Source: Varroa destructor (lineage: Eukaryota; Arthropoda; Arachnida; Mesostigmata; Varroidae). From it: a stretch of DNA of 64,000 nt. The DNA lies in assembly GCF_002443255.2 (NCBI RefSeq), contig NW_019211454.1, positions 38,187,719-38,251,718 on the forward strand. Direction: 5' to 3'. Positions 23,824-38,008 of the stretch are shown here, in pieces. The translations under genes and the position numbers were made by a program. The notes below the pieces were generated by a model. That model was not told the DNA's origin. It did not search any database and saw only the letters and a list, made by a program, of their open reading frames with translations. Positions within the stretch are counted from its first letter, which is position 1; each line of letters opens with the position of its first letter.

Positions 23824-26745
23824 CAGAACGCGTTAAACAGTAGTCAACCAGCGATTACCACGGTTGCTGCTACTGCTGTAGATTTAAAGGCGATGAATCG
23901 TAATCCGTTCACCTCGATCGTTTTAGATGCGATCGACTTCGCCTAGCAGTTACGAAGGGGGCAACTTGTAGGCAAAAATAGTACGTGTCCGCAATAGACG
24001 CGACGCCATCGCGACGGATGAGGGTGGTACCTCGTATGCAGGACGGAGGATTGGTGCCGCCAGTAACGATCAAATTGGACGCAAGAACGATATATATGAG
24101 TTAGTGAACCCTTGAGTCCAATTATATGTAGGCAAAAAGGAGTAAAAGAAAGGAGCATGCCCGAATATGCGAAACTTGTGACGGCCAAAATACTTTGAAA
24201 ATGTCTATTAGTAATGATATTAAACTAAAAAATAATAGAAACGACGAGGCTTTATTAAAAAATTATTTGCGATAATTATGTGGCACATAATTAATCTATT
24301 TCGAGACTCAAACAACAGCCATTTGCCCTATAAGAATCTAAAACAAATCCTATGAGGACCTGTAAAACTAGTCAATATACGATGTAGAATTTCTGTGAAA
24401 AAAACTGCATCAACTGGGTTCCTTCGTTAAGTAGAATTCTATTTAGTCAAGCGTGCAATTTTTAAGGTCTCCTATAACGTGCAGTGCGAAACAGAGTACG
24501 ATATGTTGGCCACGGAAAGTTTTCACTCGGAAACACTTCACTAATACGTAAAGGGTAACGTAATGCTCTCGTAGCCAGCATGTAGGACTGGACCGTGAGA
24601 GCTGACATGCTTCAGCGTTACTGAGTGGAGACGCAGACAAATTTCTTAGCATGGTGACTTATAAATGGCAAGGTATCACGAACGGAATATACCACCCGTC
24701 CGTAAATTTCTATTCAAGTAGTGGCTGAGTCGGCCGAATGTATGACATGTAAGATGGTTAGAACGTACCAAAAAAGATTCTTTTCGGTAATAATTTTATA
24801 ATGCAATGCAGACTTGCACTAAGGAACAGAGGTAAATAAATGTTAAAAGAACATCATCGTACGTAGGGGGAACGGGTCACATTCAAATATACCATCTTGT
24901 TAAAGTTCTATATAGTATAATGCTAAGCACGATCTCAATAGATGTGTATAGCGAGTGTCAATACGCTACGAAACGATTTATGTATACAAATTTACATATA
25001 GTTGGCGTGTTAACACGTTTCAGCACTGACGGCAAACAGCCCACGTTCGCAAGGTACGCGCAAAAAGAGCCGCTTTTTTCGTGGTGAATAGTTTAAAGTT
25101 AGGACAGTTTTATTGTATCGTATTATATAAATCATTGATTCATAAAATCAGTCAGTACTTTCGTAATTGATGTAATCCTAGCCATTGTGAAGTACATAAT
25201 ATTAACACCGGTATGGTCGCGCTTAAAGGTTATGCCGATGTAATCGAAGATCCGATGCCGTCTTGGCCTTCGTCATGTGCGAGTAAAATAGAAAGAAAAA
25301 GAGAAAGTCCAAACGCAAAGTTCACAGAGAAGACGTAAACGCGGACGTACGACGTGTACGTGTTTAGACAACAAGCACGCACGTGCATAAGCAATCACGC
25401 ATTACGCAGCAGCCGATTGAGCCGATACGAAAAAATCGCATGGAACTACAACAATAGCCACTCTATAGCTCTGACTGTATGTATCTAGAGAAAATAATCG
25501 ACAATGAAGGAGCAAACTTTATTCACTCGGAACTCGATTATGGCTGCTATACATACACGAGTACGTCTACGTGTTCATATGAGCAGATTGTATAAAAATT
25601 TCCTTTAGTCTACCGCAGAAAATAATACTGTATAATCAGTAAACTACGGAGGAAACATTTACAATGCTACGGTACGTAGTCTATTTCCTACCTAACAAAG
25701 CAAAACTTGATTTTAAGTTACATTTGCGTGTGTCAATTATGAAATACTATAAATTTACTGCACACGGATCGGAACGTCGGATGATCTTAAGCAAAGAGGA
25801 GTTCTAAACAAATAGGTCGCCAATATTGAACAGTGAGGAGCTATAATACCTTATGTTGTAGTTGGTCAGAGACAGAGGTTGTTCCAACCGTTTAGCACAG
25901 GATGTAGCAGGGTACGTCTACAGAAATATATCATATGCAACGGGGTCTTTAACAGAGATAAAGATCGACCCTATTTGAACATTATCATAGGGATTTTGCG
26001 CGTGTTCAATAATAGCTGGAAAAGAACAAAAATCAAAGAACACACTTCACTCGATTTCTGGCAATATCGAAGTAAGGTATATCTCTGGTGGGTATGCACT
26101 GAATCATGAAAGTGACCAAGGCTGAGAGTCTTCTTCAGATCAGCAAATGTTATGTGCTATGCAGGACTGTGACGCTCTCATGGTGGTAAACACCAGCCCG
26201 AAATATAACTTGTGATTGTTTTCATCACCTTCTTCCAGCAAAAGATGCAAGCGTCAAACGATTACATGCGATTGGCCAACGCGTCTTTATGAGGAAACAC
26301 CGCCTCGAAAACATATCTGATTCTAATGATGTATCTCGATTATGTTTCTGGGGGCGAGAATCGGGGTAACTGGTCACCAGTCGTTCACAATCATACCTTT
26401 GTCACACTTCAATGTATGCTCGGTGTTCATTGAACAGAACTAAAAAAAAATACAGAATAAAAAAAAAACTCCGTTATGTACAATTGTAAACTGTTTAAAA
26501 ATATATATGGAGCTCACATATAAACCCAGTTGGTATTCATTTAAGTAGCGCATATACACATATCGATCTTTAATGGTTCGACCACTAAAAAAACGGCGTG
26601 CTGTTTACGGCTGACGCTGTTGTTACTATCGTTGTGATTATGTTAAGAAGCTATACTTTTGTTGCTAACTAATACCAACTTTAGAATGATACTAAAAAAT
26701 CATAGGAGCTCTTTGTCATCGATTGTATTAAGTGTATTTGCCGTT
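23824..26745. other. AT-rich stretch without supportable gene
   Basis: Low GC, short A and T runs, and only short frames. Nothing with splice support or a recognisable motif. Probably intergenic. Confidence 0.5.
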
Positions 26746-26784
26746 ACCGTAAACTTCCATCCATTTATGATGGAAGTTTATGGT
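26746..26784. repeat. near-perfect 16-bp inverted repeat (hairpin)
   Basis: The left arm (26746-26761, ACCGTAAACTTCCATC) and right arm (26769-26784, GATGGAAGTTTATGGT) match at 15 of 16 positions around the 7-nt loop CATTTAT. The inner 12 pairs are perfect. One more A-T pair extends the base of the stem before pairing stops, so the stem is shorter than a typical microRNA precursor. It lies about 150 bp before the assembly gap. This is unlikely to be chance at this length. Confidence 0.8.
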
Positions 26785-26937
26785 ACTCAATTGCTATTAT
26801 CAATGGTTTGTCCTTCCCTTGCCCTTAGATTCGTATTGCGGGCATCGGTAAGCTGGTCGTTATTTGCGTAGTATCTATCAAGGTGTATACCGAACACGTA
26901 ATCTCTTGCCGATCCTACAGACTTCTGCGCTATTATA

Positions 26938-27037
26938 NNNNNNNNNNNNNNNNNNNNNNNNNNNNNNNNNNNNNNNNNNNNNNNNNNNNNNNNNNNNNNN
27001 NNNNNNNNNNNNNNNNNNNNNNNNNNNNNNNNNNNNN
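26938..27037. other. assembly gap, exactly 100 N
   Basis: A run of 100 N, the conventional placeholder for a gap of unknown length. Predicted frames crossing it are artefacts. The true distance and content between the flanks are unknown. Confidence 0.99.
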
Positions 27038-30000
27038 TATATGTAGAAAAAACTTCTGTCATCGTCCCTACTGACGTTCATGTCTATTACATCTCTGTGT
27101 TTGTGTTAAATTTTTGTTGAGATGGTTGTTAACTCATAAGTGCAGATAGTTTAAAGACAGTTCCGGGGTGGCCAGCTGTTTAGTGCTGCACGCTCATTAC
27201 TACGTGCCAGTATGTGGCTTCATCCGTCTATATCAGCTTACTGTAGCCTCTTATTGTTATCATGATACCAATATACTAATTTTCCGTCTCCGATGCTCTG
27301 TGCCGTTTCAGTGGATACTTCTTCTTCGGTTAATGCCAATCGTTCCTAAAGACCGCACTAAGTATGCGGCCCTAAGGTAACACTGTGTCCTTTAGTAAAT
27401 GGGTTACATACAAACAAACATTCGAATAAACACTCGAATACAGCCAAGCAATCGTATATACGCGAAGTGTGTCCAACACTCAGCGTATTAATAACAAACG
27501 CTAGAGCTGTTCACAGCAAGTCGGTTCCCAGTAATTTAAGGAATTGACCCTTTTTCGCGAACAAAAATGGATAACAAGAAAATCAAGCATTCGTTTGATT
27601 TCTGTGAGAACCTGTCTATATGTGTCTGTATGCGTGTGTGTTTGAGCTAGGACAAACACAAGCGCTAGACTTGTACCGACAAAAGACAACAGCTTTTTTA
27701 TGGCGACGAAGTAACTTTCAGCATTGTTTTGACCATCCTGACCTCGTGGCAGCCGCAACGATCACACGCGACCGCTGCTAAAACAGACGCTAATGGTATA
27801 TCGGTTGCCAGCATTGGCAGAACGCTCGAAGGCAACAAAAAGCTAAACGAATCGATTATCTGGTCGAGTAGTTTCTGGCATTGCGACGTCTGCTGCTGCA
27901 TCAGCAGCTGCTACTTATCCATACAGAGTTAAAGAATCGCATAAAGATCTCTTCTTATTTATTAGCGATGAACCAGCCGATCTTGTAATTGATTACTTCC
28001 TATCGATGGCTTCGGCGAAGATTATGATCGTTTGCAAACGGGAGATATTCCGTCGGTGCCGTTACGTCAACTCAACCTAGGGCCTTCTGCTCCCGTTATT
28101 ATTATCTTTTGCCCCTTTCAAACGCTAGACTCAGTTTTGCTTCCTTCCTGAAATAGCTGGCGTGCCTCGATCCTGCAAGCGATGTTGACACGATGCCCCA
28201 GTCGTATTGCTCCCACCACCTCCCTTGTGGCTCGTTCACTCGTTCATTTGGCCACTCAGCTGGGCGCGAAACAAAAAAAAATAATGATGAGTAAATAGAC
28301 GGACAGACACGCACGACGCAGTACTACTCTAGGCTGTTTTCGTTTCAGTCCAAAGACAGCTGTAGGGCGAAAGCAGTGAACCAAGTTAGGTTCACGCCGG
28401 CAGCAGTAGGCACGGATTATGGACGCGCGGCGTGGATGGTTGATGAAAACGGTGGATCGCTTGTGTCGTCAATGCTTCTACCTAACGAGCCATATCGTTA
28501 GATCATATTAATAACGATTAACAGCTACAAGTCCCCATAGCTTCTACCTACAAACCGATAACACTAATAATGTAATATTTTCTTTTTTTTTTCTTCGTTT
28601 ATTGTCGTTCTACATTTGTCTGGCACATTGTGCTTCGTTTGTGATGACGCGCAATTCACTGCAGGTGTACCGCAGCGCCAGAAATTGTAATAGCAATTGT
28701 TTTGGCACAAGCAGCCGTGGGCCGCGAGAGTAACGTTCATACCGTTATCACAAGCAAGTTAACTTAAATTCGACATTACGGTAGATATAGGTATTTTTAT
28801 ATAAATACTTATTTCGACATCATGCGAACGGCGCTGGACTACGTTTTTTTCCCTATTGCGCATTGATTACGCCCGGTTGTTGTGAAAAGGAAGAAGCGTT
28901 TAAAGAGCAATGAAACGAAAATGGGCATTCAACTAAATCGCTATACCGTAGCCTATAGTAGTGGTCAGTTAGTTCGTGGCGCTTCTACGAAAGCAGACGA
29001 GCCGTACTGGCCTAACGATAACAGTCATCATTGAGATGGTAATCACAGCAGAAGCCCAGTTTAGTCGCAGCCACTCTAATTATTGTTGATTGAAATCAAT
29101 GTTGCAATGATGAAATGGAGGTGAGTGAGCAAGCTACCAGGACAGGGACACAGTGAAATATCACAACAACTCCTCATCCGAACCTGAGTAAACGTACTTC
29201 TTAACAAAGCAATGATGCGGTGCTAAGAAATGTTAAATAACTGGGAAAACACCACTTGGAGACAAACGACGAGAACAATGGATAGAAGGAAAACGTCGGG
29301 CACGACGCACTGATGCCACACATTCCAATTCTATTAACAGTAACAAAACTATTAAGGAACAAACAATTACGCCCAGCACTGAACTATCAAGCCTGTCTGT
29401 GCATTTGTATGTATCCGTACATGCGTGTGCACAGACAGCTCAGCGTGTCGCAACGTCGACGTGTGGCCTATGCGTTCTATCTACCGGTCTTTGTCTACCT
29501 AAATTGCTCGTATTTCACGGATATGGGGTGCGTCTGCTAGCAATATTAGGACAGTTAGCAATGCTTGGCCCTCCTGCTGTCGCCGCCGGTGGGGTTGGTG
29601 AATCGTGGGACCACCAGTAGAGCGCGAGCCCCCATCGGCGGTATTCACCGCCATAGCGGTAGCAGTATCATAACGGCATCAGCCAATAACAGGCCAAAGC
29701 AGGCAAGCGGCTGTGCAGACGAACTTAAGGCCAACTGCCGCTATGAAATGGCTTTCCGCGCATCATCTACTAATCATGACGAAGATATGCAGCAGTAATA
29801 GCTGCGGGAAAAGCCACAGCAGAAGCTGCAGAAGTTCGGCGGGATGGCGGCAAGTAGGACATAACAAAGGGACCCGTACTCACCTACCAATAGCAGAAAA
29901 ATAACCGAATTGCATAAAAACGATATCTAACTAATCGGAAACATTGTTGTAACTAGTTTTTTTTCTTTAGGATTACCTATCTTCAAATAGATTAAGCAAA

Positions 30001-30937
30001 TCTGAGGTCTAACAGTATGGGAGAAGCCTTTAGAGCGTCGAGGAACGTCCTCTATTGTAGTAGCTTGGTTTCCTATTACGTGTGCATTAGAATCTGTATG
30101 CTCCAGCCACACAAAGATTGACCAGATCGCTATCCTTAGCTAAGTTCGAGACTGATTTAGACATGAATCGTCATGTTATTGTTTTTTGCTGAGCTTCTGT
30201 AGACGGTCGCACAGATCTAGATCGGTGAAACGTCAAATTGCCTCATAAATAAGGTCTTGCGTGCCTTGTGCTAGTGAACTAACGTGGCACAGGGAACGAA
30301 TTATATATATATATGTGTGTGCGTAAATAGGCGCATTCTAAATTTATTGTCGTGATTTGTGTTCAGTTGCAGTTGCGAGCTAGCGTCGATGGCAAATAAC
30401 TAGCAGGATCGCAGACGTTTACGAATAGGTAGCAGTTTCGAACAAGAGTACGCGCCTCCGCTGCTCTGAATATACCTATGCTGGAATAAGCTGTTGGATT
30501 ATATAGCATTTAACGGCTAGCAGACGGCACAATCGATAGGTGGCGTTTCGATCGCTTGACTAGCGCATCAACTATGGTCAATTAATTCATCGTAGAGTAG
30601 TCTTATCTAGGGATAAAAGTAATGCGTTTTATAGGAACAGCATCAGCGTATGACTGGAATAAACTCTAACGCATAGATCAATGTGAGGTAACAAGCAACT
30701 TCACATAACATCATCATAGTTAATAGCAATAGCACTTTGAACCAGTTGCCACCAGCAACGTACGAGAACGATACTTAACAGCAATTGATAAAATATATAA
30801 TGATTCTAGACTAGACTAGAGAGTTTTCTAGAAAGTTTTTGCTAATAAATACTCAATATGTAAACGGGAACGAAAAGATTCAGGGAAACCGATAGGATAT
30901 CTAGAACAAGCCTCTTTTTTTTTCTTTGCGTACATCA
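27038..30937. other. no supportable gene
   Basis: Mixed composition with a short T run near 28,583-28,592 and (TA)/(TG) steps near 30,301-30,321. Frames at 27501-27932 and 29313-29904 have no motif or splice support. Confidence 0.45.
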
Positions 30938-31131
30938 ATGTCTATGCACGTGGAGTATGCCATAACACTGCCACAATCGGCTAAGCAACAATGGTTTCAT
31001 CATCAGCTTCACCTGTGTTGGCATTCCCATGTCTTCCGGATGGCGCTTTTGCAATCGCCGTCAGCAAGCGGCACCTGCAAAATCATTGAATTGGGCGTTC
31101 AAAATGGCCGTCGTTTTCAAACGACGAGTCG
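30938..31131 (+). CDS. possible first coding exon ending at a strong donor
   Basis: A pyrimidine-rich tract (30,911-30,928) precedes ATG at 30938. The frame stays open for 64 codons plus two bases up to GAGTCG|GTGAGT at 31131/31132, a near-consensus 5' splice site. If unspliced, the frame stops at once at TGA 31133-31135, inside the donor. The encoded segment is polar and includes SGTCKIIELGVQNGRRF. A second ATG frame (31,104 onward, MAVVFKRRVGEWAQSKW) reads through the donor. No family is recognised. The support is the donor and reading frame only. Confidence 0.15.
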
Positions 31132-31135
31132 GTGA

Positions 31136-34100
31136 GTGGGCGCAGAGCAAGTGGTTCGCCCACTTGAGGCGCAGCGCACATTCATCAGGTGCTATTAACT
31201 GTGATTTTACCGACTAGGCGCTGAAGTTGTCTTTTGTCATAAACAGCTTCAGATTAACGTGCAGAATAGACTTCGTTTGATATGCTCGACAAGAGCTTCA
31301 TTCAGTCTAGCTTAATCACACCTCTACACAAAGGTGAACAATGCCCTGTTGCATGTAAGTATAACGACTCAGGTACGCATACCAAAAAATCTAATTATAA
31401 AACCGATCGAAGCTCTATTTTGTAATTACTAATTAAAAAAAAGGTCTGAACAAAGAAAACAGTGAATCTTACGACCTTCAACATTGCCGAATTCGCCATC
31501 TGATGCACTTAAAAATAACCTATATTAGCAATCAAGTTAGAAACATTTCAAGTTGTTGAGATGCCTATTTCGAGCACGAACTGTGGAAAGGTCATGCATG
31601 CAACAGGAATAACTGAGCAAACCCTTCCCTTAACTCGACCGATAAAACTAAGATATGGCCCCATCTAGAAGTTTTTCTTTGTCTCGTATTGAATTGGCTC
31701 CGTTTGTATTGTGCTTTTTATGTGTAGCTTTTTGACTATTTAGAGCATAGTGAAAGACGCCAGCTGTACGCAAAGCTTTTTCTATCGAATTTTGTCTGTT
31801 GACGCCGTTATCCGCTATACACGGACTCAGACGGTGGTGAGGCACTACTGTTCACTGTTGCAGCTGTACATGCAAACATGAAAGAACCACAAGGATGACG
31901 GCCGACTTCATTCGATTACATGATCTTTTGTAGCTGCCGGCCTGATCCGACGCCGCTAAATGGCCGGCTTCGTACACTGCTCGGTTTAGCGACCCAATCC
32001 AGTTGAATGAAACTGATGCGTTTGCTCAACTGTGGCAGTAATCACCGGCTATGGGCTGGTAGAAACCGCCGTGGCAGCAAAGGGGTCCGCAGGTGGCGGA
32101 CTTCGACGTTCGGATGTTGCCGGTCAGAGGCAACGCTGTCACGCAGCCGCTGGATACGATTCTAAGGCCAGCCTTCAAATATTGCTGCTATACGTTGTAA
32201 GAGAGATCTTTGTTGTCGCCGCGACCGCCCTTGTTACTCCTACCACTGAGCTGTTTATGCGTGTTTGCAGTGTCATCGTTTTGAAGTATCAAAACATCAA
32301 AGCCAATGAAGCTGTTGATAGCAACAAATCAAAAGTCTAAAATTGCTATGTTGATTTGCTGGCATGACCAAACAGTTCCCTTACGCCAATGACTGGATCT
32401 GTTCTTAGCGCCATACTCAAATAAATTTTACTGGGAAACCGAACATGAGAAAAACTTGCCGACCCTGAACGCAAACTGCTAACAACTAAAATAAAGTAAC
32501 GACTGGACAGCACATAACTAGCCGTCGAATATTAGTCAAAAAAAAACAGCATGAAAAAAGCAAGCAGTCGCTACGGAGGTGTGATAACAAAAGATTGTTA
32601 TATTATCGTAGCCAATTCGCTGAAGAATAGCGTCATCAAAATGAAGTCCACTAAACAAGGACGCCGTTCTAAAAAAGGAAATTCTACTGCCATTAAAAGA
32701 TCACTTTCATAATCGCTTTTAAACTATCCATATATTTGAAGTGATCCAATGGTGCCCCTTCTACAGCAGTAACTATTCAATTTTCGGCGCAATTCCTCCC
32801 CGTGCATTAGCCCACTACTGCATTGTCGATCTCGCCATAGCAAACTACATCAGGTTAACGGAAACAAAGGGTCAATGGACGAAAACAGGGCGCTAGTTAG
32901 CTACGGTACCATCCATCCTCTGACACGCTACAGGTCGTAATAGTAAGCTGTTTTCCATTGCGTTTTCGGTATATCGTTTGGCGATGTCGTGACACCCTGC
33001 TCATCTCGGACGCACTGTAGGACCCTAACATCTGCTCTGGCGATGAAATTTACTACATTGAATCATGTTATCTCAGCGTCAATAACTAGTTGGCTGTCCG
33101 CCATTATTCCCCTATCGTTGTTCAATCCGATTTCTCTGAACTACATCTACGACATTTAGCGCCTATTAACTTCGTCCCAAGTGGCGTAGCTGGGCCACGT
33201 TTAAGTAGTCCCTGTCTATCCAGTCTACTCGCTCGCTGTTCCTTATATTGTGGCATTGCCACTATTACGTTACTGGGTTTCAAAAGTTCTAATTTAATTC
33301 GCACAGGTTAACTAGATGGAGAGACGAAACAGGTAAAACGGGAACTGAAGGCACAATTCATCTCGAACCTTTCGCCGTTACCCGGCCTCTCATCGCCCGA
33401 TGTCTTCAACGGCAGTAGTTATAGCCTAACGGTCTCATTCGTCAACCACCTGCATCTTTTCCTAATTTCAACTGCGTTATTTTTTTCTTTACAAGTATTT
33501 GTTGTCGCTGCTATTGTTACAGTCGCTAGCACCGTCGTCGTTTCTGATTCTCCAATGATCGTCCATCGACGCTACTCCCACTGCCGCCACATAGAACATC
33601 GACGGTTGGTGCAACGCAGTAACTACTCGTGCTATCGGCCGGTGCAACAAAAGTGTCTGTTGTCGTGGTAACTGCCATTGAAACTGTGAGTACTTGCCAA
33701 CGCTTATCTTGACCGCTGTTTTCGTTGCTGCAGCTTAATGGTTACTGGGCGTCGGGCGACAGCTCGGTGTTGCCCGTCTTCTTGCACATCTTTTCCCTGT
33801 TTGTTTGAGCACCAACAGTAGCGGCAGCCGCGCCATCACCCGTATCACCACCGGTACCACAAGCGCCATACTCCTACAACATCATCACTAATTTTTGTAT
33901 GACTTCTACACCGCCCTGAGTGAGCAAATCGCTATCTCAACGCATCGCCGCAGCCGCAACTTCGCCTGTTGTTCAAGACCGTCAAGCAGCAAACGAACCC
34001 AGCGAGTTAAAACGGAACGAAGGAGGGTGGAAACGAAGATATGAGACAAGTGCGTGCCGCGTTGGTCGTGCTGACGCAGGGCGTCTATACACTTAACCCG

Positions 34101-37100
34101 ATGGCCCGAAGCTTGCGACATACGAGCTAATGCCGGCGCCGCTGTTAACCGTAATGTCTGACAGTGATGGTACGAAATTCGTAAACCGATCAGAAAACTA
34201 TAGAGCATCCACAACGATCCGAGATCTTCAACTGTTGTTGTTGTTTCTACTACCCCATCATAGCGGACGCAACCGTCAGGCGGATCAGGGATCGGCTGCG
34301 TCGTCGTGTGGACAACTCTACGTAACTGAGGGTGCAACCGCGACTAAATAATGGCCGTACAACTGCCACCGTTCGTTTCACTTGTAGACACAGGCTACTA
34401 GCTGTTACGAGACAGACTAGAATTTCGTACCCCTGACTATGTCAACTTCGTTCGCTTCTTCGTTCATACCCACTGTCTGCATTAACTGACGATACCAGCC
34501 GTTACAGCAATCGCATAACCGTAAAGGGTGCAAAGGTGGACGGACTTGTGCAATGATGGCTCGTATATATATACGTAGTTCATTATATTGTTATAATAGG
34601 CAGCTAAATCAATATGTTCAATATAGTGATTTATATTTCTTGAGAGCTAGAGAAGGTACCCTAGCATCTGATGTCAGACTGGAACCAAGAATCTGTGTGT
34701 TGGGATCAAATTAGATAGCTACCAAAACAACAGTACGTTACAAAGATGTTGATTTTTCTCAACTTGTACCCAATTTTTAGGCTAAGAATTGCCTCCGTAT
34801 CTTCGCACCAGATATTTAATGTACCAATCGCAGTATTTGACTTTCGTATGTTTTTTTTTGCCGCATGCGGCGCTTGTTCGTCTACCAATTGCTTCATAAT
34901 CGATGTGCGCTCGTTCGCTCTTCAAAGGTCGAGACTAACCAACATCTGTCTACACTCATAACTATAAGTACGCCCAAACAGACGAGTAGGCTCGTTCGCT
35001 CTAGGATCTAGTTCACCAGTCCAAGGACAATAGAGGGATGGGTAAACAATCAGCCACTTACCTTTAATCGGTTACTTCCTTCAAGTGAGGGGTTGGGCTT
35101 TGTAAGGATACGACTGGCACCCTTTCTTTCGAAGTGCCGGGGCCACTGGCACTGCCATAAAGTGCCCACATACATGAATAGGCTACGCGTACACGGTAGA
35201 CGATTACTGGACTACTGGATTATATCAGGTTTTTCCAGTGGCTAAAGAAGCCACCGACGTGGCCTCGACAACGACGGTTTTTTCTTTATTTTATTTAATT
35301 TCTAGTCGGATAATTGAGTGGGGCTCGGAACATCAGTAGACAACGCTGCGGCGGCGGCGGCTCTCGTGCTCGGAATAGCTAAAGAGTGTTCTGCTTGTCT
35401 GAATGTAGATATGGCCGCGCGACTTAAGCAATTACCATACGCCTCTGCTCGCACACGAGGTTCAATGTCGAAAGCACCTAGTGCCCTACTTCCTCCTCCT
35501 TCAGCTGTTCACTCGTCGCTTTTCATTTTTAAGCAGAACTGCGTGTCCCAATCGAATCGTCTATGAATGTCTTATACAACATCAAGGGCTGGTAACGATG
35601 AATAGAAAAAACTGTTACATATTGAAAATACACCCTCATCGTTCTTGTCGCGCATCTCATCGGTGTACTGCTTGAACCTATTCGACTAATATAGGAACAA
35701 GGAGAAGGAAAAGATTCTGAACAATCTTCAGCGGTGGCGCCGCTTTGCGAATTACCGCTTACAGCCAGTGAAACGAAAGACACGCTGTCAACGGGCAGGT
35801 TCGTCGAGTAAGGGTGAAGGTTGAACCTCCTGGACCTAACGGCAGCGATGTATAGTGTCATACATATAGAGTCGTCTGCTGTGATAAAGCTAGCAAAAGC
35901 CGCCTGAGTCTTATTGTTGTCTATATATGTACTTTATACACGTGACGTACAAATTACTTCTGACATGTAAATACGGAAAAAATATCGCTTTTTTTTGTGT
36001 TCTTGAAGGAATAATGTGGTCACCTACAAATTGCCACATTGTCTGTTTTAACGCAAAACTTGCACAGTCGTCAAACGAATTAATACGACCATATGAGGTC
36101 TGAGTGTGTATTTTATGGCATACTTACAAATCGTCGTTTAGCTGCGTTAGATATTATATTTTGATACCTAATAACTTTTATAGACCAGCCTATGATTATT
36201 TTTAAAGGCTGGTTGATAGCTGGATAGAGCGATTACCTAGTATAGTTATACCGACAGCCAGAATGCGAGTCCGCATACGAGCACGATTCGCGGGCGACAT
36301 ACATTATCAGGCATAACAGTAATCTATATACTTTACCTTCTGCGCTACGTTACGCTGAGACGACGTCTCTGACTATGACAATCCCCGATGAGAAATGTAA
36401 ATAATGGTGACATCTGTCATCCGGATATCATCGGCATTACGTCCCGATGGCCGCTAGCACTAACTACTGTTTGACACCCTAACAAATAATTGCTCTTCTA
36501 GTAACTTGTATGAACTTCGGTAGTTTCGTAGTCTCTCCGTGCTAGCACAATTTTTCCGTATTACGATCGGTGCGATAGTGCACACGTGCAGGCTTCCTTT
36601 CCTTCCCAGATTCTAACTGAAATCCTAACTTCTGACAATACAAAGGTCTACATATGCACGTGTTAGAGCAGCACCCACAGCGGGCATCATTAATGCTGAA
36701 GAATGAAATATTCTCAAAGCGCGCGCAGACTACCGCGGTCGCTGTTCTCGCACACGAACTGATTGAAGAACGCACGAACGACGCAAGATACTAGAAACAA
36801 CTGCACATGTTTTAGCGTTAGATATACTTCATGAAGGCACGCGCGAGCGCCTTCATTGTCTAAAGGGTCTCCAATGTAAAGACGTCATTAACGGCGTAAA
36901 TGACGCCTGGTCACCCGATAGGCGACGCTATAGATGGTCAATCTGCTTCATCCAATACACGTATTCCCACTGCGTGCATGCCAGTTAGCAGCGGTGTATA
37001 TGTGCCGCAGCTACCGGCTCGAGGAGGTTCCTAGTTGGGTTTGGGTTAGGACTGCTCGTGATTGTTGGCTCTTTGATGGTCCTTTGTTACTGTCCCCGTC

Positions 37101-37798
37101 AATGATCCACAGAACGCCCGGCTTCCGTCAGCTGCGCTGCGGCAACATCGATATGGCCTATAGCTGGCCAGTTATGATCAGGCACACTGAACCTAGCTAG
37201 AGTCAAATATCACCTCCCGCTGGACAGAAATACGTGCATTTACGAGGTTTTAGGCCTTGTTGGTTTTGAATATAATGGCGATGAGGCGCGCATGTCGACG
37301 AGCTGTAAATAGCTCTTGTGGGAATACTAAAGATACACACAGAAATAGAGACGCTCTGTACGCTTCCCCTTTACGGCGACTATCGCCATATTTTGAAACT
37401 GGCAATCGACAGTTTCTGTCGCTCTAAACGTACCGTAAGTTGCCAGATTCGTGGCGCCTGCACGAAATGGCACGCTCCTTAGGGTAATCTGGTCGTTGGC
37501 GAGGAAGGTGACTGAACCACGGGATGTCGACGATCTTCGTCACCGTTATTTCTTCAAAGATGAAATTCTACCACATACAGGTGTTCAACTCTCGCTACAA
37601 GTAAATGTACTCTTTAGAATTTCTCGTGGCGTGTGTGTGGCTGACTGGGATAGTTCTCCAACTTTAACGATTGCCAGATTTGGAAACATTTGCTCACACA
37701 CGTTTCGACATTCTCTCTCAAGCTATTGTTGTACTAGACTAATGAATTCGGTTATCCGGTTGTTCAACGAGTTCCTCAGGTCCAGCGCGAACTTAAAT
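31136..37798. other. no supportable gene
   Basis: The longest frame is 33906-34337 on the minus strand (143 codons from a non-ATG start), which has no recognised domain. 33.4-34.5 kb is GC-richer than its surroundings. A GCG/GGC run lies near 35,347-35,360. Confidence 0.45.
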
Positions 37799-38008
37799 AT
37801 GTTGCGGGAATCGGGCATACTTGCAGTTTATCTAACTACATTGCTTATCTTCGTTATTATAGCGTCAGTCGATTCTGCTCGATTATGTTGCGGGAACGGA
37901 CCTTTTCCGTTAGCCTTTCCACCCTGTTCGTCGCAGTATCTTCCGTGTCTAGAAAAAAAAACTACTTCCGATCGATCGGGGTTTATGCAGTCTGACTTTC
38001 AGAGGTAA
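37799..38008 (+). CDS. possible small secreted Cys-containing peptide (69 aa)
   Basis: From ATG 37799 to TAA at 38006-38008 the frame encodes a short polar N-terminus, a hydrophobic core (ILAVYLTTLLIFVIIAS, about residues 7-23) and a plausible signal-peptidase site after SVDSA. The mature part is about 42 residues with four cysteines (C30, C31, C43, C50), then a polar tail EKKTTSDRSGFMQSDFQR. The frame is open further upstream (to 37451), so this ATG is chosen only because it gives a signal peptide. No homologous family is recognised. The AT-rich context and length leave chance as a serious alternative. Confidence 0.17.
   Translation: MLRESGILAVYLTTLLIFVIIASVDSARLCCGNGPFPLAFPPCSSQYLPCLEKKTTSDRSGFMQSDFQR

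Noticed and set aside
26787..27081. Frames that cross the N gap
   Set aside because: They consist largely of undefined residues; the gap has unknown true length.
33906..34337. 143-codon minus-strand frame
   Set aside because: Non-ATG start and no motif; chance-length frame in a GC-richer patch.
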